5,275 nucleotides of DNA from Christensenella sp. UBA1260 (GTDB lineage: Bacteria; Bacillota; Clostridia; Christensenellales; CAG-917): the NCBI GenBank assembly GCA_002308155.1, contig DBVQ01000009.1, forward strand, positions 1 to 5,275, read 5' to 3'. Below are positions 1 to 4,210 of this stretch, piece after piece. Below the pieces are notes generated by a model. The model did no database searches and was not told where the DNA came from. It saw only the letters and a list, made by a program, of their open reading frames with translations. Position numbers and translations under genes: made by a program. How positions within the stretch are numbered: position 1 is the stretch's first letter; each line of letters begins with the position of its first letter.

Positions 1-45
1 ATACGCCCCTCAAACGTACGCGTCTGCCTATTCCGCCATGACCGC
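1..45 (-). tRNA. tRNA-Leu (anticodon GAG), 5' part only
   Basis: This is the 5' 45 nt of a leucine tRNA that decodes CTC/CTT codons. Reading the minus strand from base 45, the sequence gives a 7-nt acceptor strand GCGGTCA, then TG at positions 8-9. The D arm has a GCG/CGC stem and the GGAATnGGCAGACGCG-type signature typical of bacterial tRNA-Leu. The anticodon stem pairs TACGT with GCGTA (one G-T wobble) around the 7-nt loop TTGAGGG. The anticodon GAG lies at bases 11-9. The long variable arm, the T arm and the 3' acceptor strand fall outside the window, so they cannot be checked. A perfect consensus promoter ends 14 bases upstream, giving a predicted leader of only a few nucleotides. The identity is strong because both the D-arm signature and the anticodon agree. 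Confidence 0.92.
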
Positions 46-58
46 TTACAGCCTACTT

Positions 59-87
59 ATTATATGATTAAATATAATCATTGTCAA
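59..87 (-). promoter_or_regulatory. Perfect consensus sigma-A/sigma-70 promoter for the tRNA-Leu gene
   Basis: On the minus strand a -35 box TTGACA (87-82) is followed by a spacer of exactly 17 bp (81-65) and a -10 box TATAAT (64-59). All twelve core positions match the consensus. The expected start of transcription is near base 52, about 7 nt before the mature tRNA 5' end at base 45. Strong consensus promoters are usual for stable RNA genes. The spacer holds a 7-4-7 inverted repeat, listed separately. Confidence 0.9.
64..81. repeat. Perfect 7-bp inverted repeat inside the promoter spacer
   Basis: The arms ATGATTA (64-70) and TAATCAT (75-81) are perfect reverse complements around a 4-bp centre. 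They fill the whole spacer between the -35 and -10 boxes of the tRNA-Leu promoter and share one base with the -10 box. The placement is what an operator would show, but the repeat is wholly A/T-rich except for one G/C pair per arm and could be chance. Confidence 0.5.
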
Positions 88-110
88 GGACTTTTCAACA
101 GTAAATTGTC

Positions 111-138
111 AAAAAATCCAATTAATTTTCAACTAATT
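111..138 (-). terminator. Possible weak A/T-rich intrinsic terminator after the coiled-coil gene
   Basis: Reading the minus strand, AATTAGTT (138-131) can pair with AATTAATT (127-120) around a 3-nt loop. This makes an 8-bp stem with one G-U pair. It overlaps the stop codon at 124-122 and is followed, after three bases, by a run of six T (116-111). The T run fits a Rho-independent terminator, but the stem has almost no G-C pairs, so it would be weak. It lies between the 149-residue protein gene and the independent tRNA-Leu promoter, where a terminator is expected. Confidence 0.35.
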
Positions 139-571
139 TTCTTTTTCTATCATTGATAACAGCAAGACCATCGCGAAGTGATTTTTCGGAGGCGTCAAGG
201 ATGTTGAAAGCAAGAGAGCGGGCTTCATAGTCCATCTTGCGATAGTTCTCCTCTGCTTCGGCTTGGATTTGAGCGGCTTGGGCTTCGGCGTTCTTGACGA
301 TTTCCGTTTCGCTCACAAGCTCTTTGGCACGAGCCTCGGCGTTGTCCATGACTTGATTGGCATATTCCTCGGCTTTTGCGATGATTTCATCGCGCTTTCT
401 TGTGATTTCGTTTGCCTCTTTGAGCGCCACTGGATAGTTGTTTCTAAAACGCGAGACGAGCTCTAACATATTGTTGCGGTTTACAACAATATCGGTACTT
501 GAAAAAGTTGCCTTTTTGGCTTTCAAGATTTCGCTTTCGATTTCGTTTATCAACATCTCAATTGTTTCCAT
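122..571 (-). CDS. Small coiled-coil protein of the coaD-adjacent, ATP-synthase-b-like type
   Basis: This is a 149-residue soluble, highly charged protein with no signal peptide or membrane segment. Residues 1-20 form a helix, followed by a short linker (about 21-31). A helical segment rich in Asn/Arg then reaches the NYPVALKEA region near 45-53. A long heptad-like, Ala/Glu/Lys-rich coiled coil runs from about 53 to 148. This pattern resembles small proteins encoded next to coaD in Clostridia, often labelled ATPase or ATP synthase subunit b-like because of the coiled coil. I rely on memory for that resemblance. No catalytic motif is visible, so an enzyme name would be unsupported. A scaffold or DivIVA-like structural role is possible but inferred. 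The ATG at 571 is preceded by GAGGAG with a 6-nt gap, a strong ribosome binding site. It is 77 bp after coaD and has its own promoter at 600-628, so it can be expressed apart from the operon. Confidence 0.82.
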   Translation of the reverse strand: METIEMLINEIESEILKAKKATFSSTDIVVNRNNMLELVSRFRNNYPVALKEANEITRKRDEIIAKAEEYANQVMDNAEARAKELVSETEIVKNAEAQAAQIQAEAEENYRKMDYEARSLAFNILDASEKSLRDGLAVINDRKRKLVEN

Positions 572-599
572 AAGACGCTCCTCATTGGTTTATAGATTT

Positions 600-628
600 A
601 GTATAGATTATTTTTTGAATTATGGCAA
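600..628 (-). promoter_or_regulatory. Sigma-A/sigma-70 promoter for the coiled-coil gene
   Basis: On the minus strand TTGCCA (628-623, 5 of 6 consensus) is separated by exactly 17 bp from TATACT (605-600, 5 of 6). Transcription would start near base 593, leaving a 5' leader of about 22 nt that contains the GAGGAG ribosome binding site. The spacer is A/T-rich. It lies wholly in the 77-bp gap after the rsmD-coaD gene, which supports a real function. Confidence 0.75.
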
Positions 629-629
629 G

Positions 630-647
630 ACGATTTTGAAAAATCGT
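630..647. repeat. Perfect inverted repeat just after the rsmD-coaD stop codon
   Basis: ACGATTTT (630-637) and AAAATCGT (640-647) are perfect reverse complements with two bases between them, giving a 7-bp stem with a 4-nt loop in RNA. It starts 2 nt after the TAA stop of the fusion gene and ends one base before the -35 box of the next promoter. On the transcribed minus strand it is followed by CTTGCC, not a T run, so it is a poor intrinsic terminator in that direction. In the plus direction it is followed by T-rich sequence. It may protect the mRNA 3' end or act as an upstream operator; both are inferences. Confidence 0.5.
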
Positions 648-648
648 A

Positions 649-1659
649 TTATTTTAGGTTTTTAAACTCCGACGAGTTCAAAAGTGCGATTGCGGATATC
701 GGCAGATTTTTGAAATCTCCGCGCAAAATCTCCTCTCTGACAACCGTAGAACTCACGTCCTTGAAGCCGTCAACTTCAATAAACAGCGTGTCAAAGCCGT
801 GCTCTCGGTTGTAGTCCGCCATAGCCTGCTCGTATGCTTTGTCTCCGTCGCCGCGTATTCCGCGCACGAGCACCTCTGCCCCGACCTCTTTTGCCACGTC
901 AACGGCATCGCGAGTGGAATATAGAGCTCTTGCGCCCTTCTTATACTTGCAAACTTCCTCGCAGATAGCAAGGCGCTGAACATCGTTGAAAGTATAATTC
1001 TTGTCCGGATTGACAAGACACGCAACCACAACCTCGTCAAAACGGCGTAGTGCCTCGTCAAGCACTGCTTCATGCCCACGAGTGAACGGGTCATAGCTTC
1101 CCGCCATCATCGCCACGGATTTGTGCGAAACGAACTCTGCGGTTATCGTGCCCATGACCTTCGTGCGCATCTTGTAGCGATTGTCCGTAAGCTCGTATTT
1201 CTTTTCAGAGCCATGCTCAAAGACGGCTATGCCGTCTTCCTTCAAGAGTTCGTAATCAAATATCGTTTGAAGTGCCAACTCACCGAGCGCGGTTGCATAC
1301 GGCGGGTCAATGAATATGAGGTCGTATTTCGTGCCGGAAACGTATGCGGAACGTAGCGCAGACATAAAGTCCACGTTCTGCACAGTATAGTCCCCATCAA
1401 TGCCCTTGAGGTTTTGATGAACAAGTGCAATGCTGTCCTTTGACCTGTCCACAAAATCAACGTGTCTTGCTCCGCGTGAAATCGCCTCTATACCAAGCGC
1501 GCCGCTCCCTGCAAAGAGGTCCAACACGTCGCTATCACTGACGTAGCCTTGAAGCACGTTGAACATTGTTTCCTTTATGCGCGTGGTCGTTGGACGCACG
1601 TCATCGTTCTTTGGTGAGGCGAGATTTTTGCCCCTGTACTTTCCTGCAACAACTCTCAT
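649..1659 (-). CDS. rsmD-coaD: Fused RsmD 16S rRNA methyltransferase - CoaD phosphopantetheine adenylyltransferase
   Basis: One unbroken 336-residue frame joins two cytosolic enzymes. The N-terminal domain (about 1-179) is RsmD, the SAM-dependent N2-methyltransferase for G966 of 16S rRNA. It shows the RVVAGKYRGK start, RPTTTRIKETMFN, the SAM site DLFAGSGALGIEAISRGA (47-64) and the catalytic DPPY (118-121). The C-terminal domain (about 180-336) is CoaD, which adenylates 4'-phosphopantetheine to dephospho-CoA. It shows GSYDPFTRGH (187-196, the nucleotidyltransferase T/SxGH site), Lys220 in NPDKNYTF, VRGIRG (265-270) and SSTVVRE (303-309). Both halves have near-normal length and all key motifs. 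They are separate adjacent genes in Bacillus (ylbH-coaD). There is no stop and no ribosome binding site at the junction near 1122. I chose ATG 1659 because RsmD normally begins there; it is 11 bp after alr. A GTG at 1704 would add 15 residues overlapping alr. Neither start has a clear ribosome binding site, so coupling to alr translation is likely. Confidence 0.93.
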   Translation of the reverse strand: MRVVAGKYRGKNLASPKNDDVRPTTTRIKETMFNVLQGYVSDSDVLDLFAGSGALGIEAISRGARHVDFVDRSKDSIALVHQNLKGIDGDYTVQNVDFMSALRSAYVSGTKYDLIFIDPPYATALGELALQTIFDYELLKEDGIAVFEHGSEKKYELTDNRYKMRTKVMGTITAEFVSHKSVAMMAGSYDPFTRGHEAVLDEALRRFDEVVVACLVNPDKNYTFNDVQRLAICEEVCKYKKGARALYSTRDAVDVAKEVGAEVLVRGIRGDGDKAYEQAMADYNREHGFDTLFIEVDGFKDVSSTVVREEILRGDFKNLPISAIALLNSSEFKNLK

Positions 1660-1670
1660 TTTTCGGTATT

Positions 1671-2699
1671 CTAAATGTATATTTTTTCTATTCTGCCCCG
1701 CCACGCCGTCATCAGCGTATAGGGGATTGTGTTCATTTTTTCTGCGGTTTTTGTGATGTTTTCAGCGTCCAGCAAAACGATTTTTTCGCCCACGCCAAGC
1801 ACTTCGTCTTGCGTGTCAATGATGAACGTGTCCATACATACGCCAATGACTTTAAACTCTCTTCCCCTGCACCAAGCAGATTGAAAACGCTCTCTGTCAA
1901 TCCCGTCCGCATAGCCGCCGAACACAACCGCAATATTTGCAGGAGTTGTCGTCAAGTGATTGCCGTAGCCCACGTATTCGCCTGCGTCAACTTGCCTTGA
2001 TGCCACAACTTCGCTCTGCACAGCCATCGCGCCCATGTATGCACTTATGCCCACTCGCACGCCGTCATAGGCGTATTGCTTGCTTGCAAGCGTATGACTG
2101 GACGCAATATGGCGCACCGCATTTTTGAAGTATGTGCGTACAATTTCGCACGCCTCATCAAACCTTGCCTTCTGCGTCTTTGGATGGTCGCCGAAGTGCG
2201 AATATATGCCCTCAATCTCTATTCCAAGAGCTTTCAGCTCTTGACACACCGTATGCAACTCGCTGACATCAAAGCCGAATCGATGCATACCGCTGTCAAC
2301 CTTCAAGTGGATTTTGACGTTGCTTTTTGCAATCCGCTTGATCTTGTCAAGTTGCAATCTGTTTGAAAGTCCAATCGTCAACCCGCACTGCACGGCGGTC
2401 TCAATCTCTTCTATTTGCAAACAGTTGCAGAGCACGGGAGTATTGGGTGCAATGCTACGGACTTTTTGCCCCTCTTCAAGTGAGAACACTCCAAATCCGT
2501 CCACTATGTCGCAAGTTGCCTTTGCCACCTCTTCAAGTCCGTGCCCGTAGGCATCGGCTTTGAGCATAAGCATAAGTTTTGACTTGCCGATTGTTTGTTT
2601 TATGCTTGCCAGATTATCTCTTATTCTTGCAAGGTTTATGTATGCTTTGAGTTTTATTTTCCCACCCTCCGCACCACAATATGTGAAGTGCGCTCTCAT
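1671..2699 (-). CDS. alr: Alanine racemase, compact form
   Basis: This is a PLP-dependent cytosolic enzyme that converts L-alanine to D-alanine for peptidoglycan. The fold-type III barrel carries the PLP lysine in KADAYGHG (47-54). HLKVDSGMHRFG (131-142) supplies the usually carbamylated Lys133 and Arg140. VRVG (214-217) and GYG follow, with the catalytic Tyr245. GYADG (262-266) and CMD (288-290) near the active site are also present, and the C-terminus ends in the usual RxxxxY form. At 342 residues it is shorter than the common 370-390. The phosphate-binding ANS motif reads ASS (199-201). The ATG at 2699 is the only standard start before residue 43, but its ribosome binding site is poor and residues 1-14 lie outside the family. 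A perfect GGAGG (2670-2666) sits 8 nt before ATA 2657, where homologs begin (KLKAYINL). Translation from that AUA is therefore possible and would give 328 residues. The stop TAG is 11 bp before rsmD-coaD, so these two are co-transcribed. Confidence 0.93.
   Translation of the reverse strand: MRAHFTYCGAEGGKIKLKAYINLARIRDNLASIKQTIGKSKLMLMLKADAYGHGLEEVAKATCDIVDGFGVFSLEEGQKVRSIAPNTPVLCNCLQIEEIETAVQCGLTIGLSNRLQLDKIKRIAKSNVKIHLKVDSGMHRFGFDVSELHTVCQELKALGIEIEGIYSHFGDHPKTQKARFDEACEIVRTYFKNAVRHIASSHTLASKQYAYDGVRVGISAYMGAMAVQSEVVASRQVDAGEYVGYGNHLTTTPANIAVVFGGYADGIDRERFQSAWCRGREFKVIGVCMDTFIIDTQDEVLGVGEKIVLLDAENITKTAEKMNTIPYTLMTAWRGRIEKIYI
2666..2670 (-). promoter_or_regulatory. Perfect Shine-Dalgarno GGAGG inside the annotated alr 5' end
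   Basis: Minus-strand GGAGG (2670-2666), continuing as GGGTGGG-type purine sequence, is the best ribosome binding site near alr. It lies 29 bases inside the frame opened by ATG 2699 and 8 nt before the in-frame codon ATA at 2657-2655. No ATG, GTG or TTG in the alr frame lies within its reach. A GTG overlapping it in another frame meets a stop (TAA) after two more codons. The site therefore points to the ATA codon as an initiator, or is a coincidence of Gly/Glu codons. Confidence 0.5.
2670..2692 (-). promoter_or_regulatory. Stem-loop directly in front of the alr Shine-Dalgarno
   Basis: Minus-strand CGCAC (2692-2688) pairs with GTGCG (2674-2670), and CACA (2685-2682) pairs with TGTG (2678-2675). 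The stem totals 9 bp with a TT bulge and a TAT loop. The last base of its 3' arm is the first G of the GGAGG site. A stable hairpin ending on a ribosome binding site is typical of a translated leader or a translational control element and is less expected inside a coding region. Whether it regulates alr is inference. Confidence 0.5.
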
Positions 2700-2708
2700 G
2701 GTGAGCTC

Positions 2709-2736
2709 AAAAAGAAATGAGCCCTGTTTTCAGGGC
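2709..2736 (-). terminator. Hairpin with T-rich tail between the PH-like gene and alr
   Basis: Minus-strand GCCCTG (2736-2731), loop AAAA and CAGGGC (2726-2721) form a perfect 6-bp, G/C-rich hairpin 6 nt after the TGA stop of the preceding gene. The 3' side continues TCA, then TTTCTTTTT (2717-2709). Partial pairing of the tail with upstream AAAGAAAcaATGA can extend the stem below an internal loop. The U-rich tract starts three bases late and is interrupted by a C, so this is probably a partial terminator or attenuator, not a strict end. I see no convincing consensus promoter between it and alr. Confidence 0.55.
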
Positions 2737-2742
2737 GTCAAA

Positions 2743-3222
2743 TCATTGTTTCTTTGGGCGATTGTCCTCACTCTCAAAGACTTCAATTATCATTTCGGGA
2801 AGGTGCTCTCTGACCGCTGAAAGCACATTGTCAACATCCTTTTGCGCAACGGAGATTCTGAAAGATGCGATGCCGTCTTGCACCTGTTTGCCCTTGGCAA
2901 GGATATAAATATCCTTGGTGCGGCTGTCCTCTTTGACTGCTGTTATGTTTTCATACGGGATTTTGTCCCAAAACACGCCGAGCACGACAAAGAGCGCTTT
3001 CTCTTTGAATCTATAGCCACTGTTGAACAACACGAGGCATGCTGCGACTGCAATTATAACAGCCGCCGCAAGCGAAACACCTGCCACACCGGGCATAGAA
3101 GTCGCAACTCCTTTTGCCCCTGCAAGCATGGCTATATCAAGCGCGGCAAGCGCAAGCGCGCCCGCGAGGACTATCGCGATTATGATTGTCTTTACAACGC
3201 CGAGATTCATCCTAAACTTCAT
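2743..3222 (-). CDS. Two-helix membrane protein with probable bacterial PH-like domain
   Basis: This is a 159-residue predicted membrane protein of unknown function. Two hydrophobic Ala/Ile/Val-rich helices (about 10-35 and 47-66) are joined by a short Gly/Ala loop. After them comes a soluble part, residues 68-148. Its opening YRFKEKALFVVLGVFWDKIPYENITAV looks like the start of bacterial PH-type domains, with the conserved form 'strand, strand, IPYENI'. A C-terminal helix (about 126-142) and a charged tail ending RPKKQ complete it. That assignment is by pattern only; no family search was possible. I chose ATG 3222 because GAGG (3231-3228) lies 5 nt upstream. A GTG at 3228 overlaps that site and is less likely. 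The gene starts 11 bp after the preceding membrane-protein gene, with its ribosome binding site beside that gene's stop codon, so the two are probably made together. A hairpin terminator candidate follows its stop. Confidence 0.85.
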   Translation of the reverse strand: MKFRMNLGVVKTIIIAIVLAGALALAALDIAMLAGAKGVATSMPGVAGVSLAAAVIIAVAACLVLFNSGYRFKEKALFVVLGVFWDKIPYENITAVKEDSRTKDIYILAKGKQVQDGIASFRISVAQKDVDNVLSAVREHLPEMIIEVFESEDNRPKKQ

Positions 3223-3233
3223 AAACACCTCGA

Positions 3234-4202
3234 TTATTTGTCTTCTCCGCTCTCATATTCCTCTTGGTTGTCCGGACGATAGCCGTATTCAACCATATTG
3301 ATGACATTGTTTGCATCCACATAGAAATTGTAGCCCTTGACCTTGTAGTAGCCGACGAGCTCAACAGTTCTAAGCAAGAAGAAATAAATTGCCGGAATGA
3401 GAATCGTCATAATTCCGCCCGTTGGAAGCGAGCACGTGACGCCAAGGATATACGCGCAGAAGAACGTAAGAAGATAAGCCTTGAAATAGCCGCCAAAGTT
3501 GGATTTGACATAGATTAAACTTCTCAAGAAGTTTACATACACTCTTTCTTCCGGATGATAGACCATCCTTGGCAACCATCCGGCAAATAGCATTGCACGC
3601 AAAGTGCAGAACAAAAGTGCAACAGCGAGTGCGATTGGCAAAACAAAGACGTATATCACTTGGAAGAGCCCAAATATCACGAGTGCCATAATCGCAAAGA
3701 ATATGATGTCAATTGGCAAACTCACACTCAGACGCGCGATAGAATATTTTGCGGCGTTTTTGATGTTCATTGCCATGCTGTTTGCAAATCCTATGCGCAA
3801 GTTGGAGCCCATGAGCTTGTTGATGATGTCCGCGGTTGGAAAATAGCTGAGCCCAAACACAAAGCAATAAAACGCATAGATGAACAGACCTCCAAACACG
3901 ATGCCACAAGTTGCGCCCTTGTTGGTCGTCACCGAGAGGAGCATATTTTCAAGCGCATCCGTCCCCTGTTGCAAGAGTCCACGGACAGGAAGATCTCCGT
4001 CAAGAAAACCGTTGAAATGCGCCACAATTTCGCCAAAATACACAGGCGCCTCTGTTGTTGCGGCGATAACCTTGCCAAGCGGAATCATAATCGCGCACCC
4101 GACAGCAACCGTCAAAGCAAGCGAAATTAAAATCCACACAAACAGTTTGAGCGTATAGCCCATGTTTGAAAACAGAATTGATATTGTGTGTTTAAACTCC
4201 AT
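3234..4202 (-). CDS. Polytopic membrane protein of unknown function
   Basis: I do not recognise a family for this 322-residue protein. Hydrophobic segments are visible at about 18-43, 99-121, 160-184, 185-209, 241-259 and 262-286, giving roughly six transmembrane helices. The 44-98 region between the first two is hydrophilic and could be an exposed loop. A soluble stretch at 210-240 contains an Arg/Tyr-rich HPEERVYVNFLRSLIYVK. The tail (287-322) is charged and ends EEYESGEDK. No ATPase, transporter signature or signal peptidase site is seen. The ATG at 4202 is well supported: GAGGTGA (4212-4206) lies 6 nt before it and overlaps the valS stop codon at 4213-4211. This indicates translation coupled to valS. 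Its only clear functional clue is the tight pairing with the PH-like membrane protein downstream. A cell-envelope or small-molecule transport role is possible but not shown. Confidence 0.85.
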   Translation of the reverse strand: MEFKHTISILFSNMGYTLKLFVWILISLALTVAVGCAIMIPLGKVIAATTEAPVYFGEIVAHFNGFLDGDLPVRGLLQQGTDALENMLLSVTTNKGATCGIVFGGLFIYAFYCFVFGLSYFPTADIINKLMGSNLRIGFANSMAMNIKNAAKYSIARLSVSLPIDIIFFAIMALVIFGLFQVIYVFVLPIALAVALLFCTLRAMLFAGWLPRMVYHPEERVYVNFLRSLIYVKSNFGGYFKAYLLTFFCAYILGVTCSLPTGGIMTILIPAIYFFLLRTVELVGYYKVKGYNFYVDANNVINMVEYGYRPDNQEEYESGEDK

Positions 4203-4210
4203 ATATCACC

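Noticed and set aside
630..647. Intrinsic terminator after rsmD-coaD
   Set aside because: The hairpin is real, but on the transcribed minus strand it is followed by CTTGCC and not a T run, so I list it only as an inverted repeat.
1660..1704. GTG start at 1704 giving a 351-residue RsmD-CoaD protein
   Set aside because: The extra 15 residues overlap the end of alr and precede the usual RsmD start (RVVAGKYRG). No ribosome binding site is visible before the GTG.
1566..2000. Plus-strand open frame of 144 residues, and similar plus-strand frames across the window
   Set aside because: They lie opposite well-identified minus-strand genes, show no family motifs and have no ribosome binding sites or promoters. 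They are shadows of the real genes.
3138..3172. GC-rich, repetitive GCAAGCGCG-like stretch as a possible repeat element
   Set aside because: It encodes the Ala/Leu-rich first membrane helix of the PH-like protein; Ala codons explain the pattern.
3223..3228. GTG start at 3228 for the PH-like membrane protein
   Set aside because: The GTG overlaps the GAGG ribosome binding site, which is correctly spaced for ATG 3222.
3660..4130. Plus-strand open frame of 156 residues opposite the polytopic membrane protein gene
   Set aside because: The composition (rich in His, Arg, Cys, Lys) is typical of an antisense frame of a hydrophobic protein, and the minus-strand gene has a strong start and clear membrane helices.
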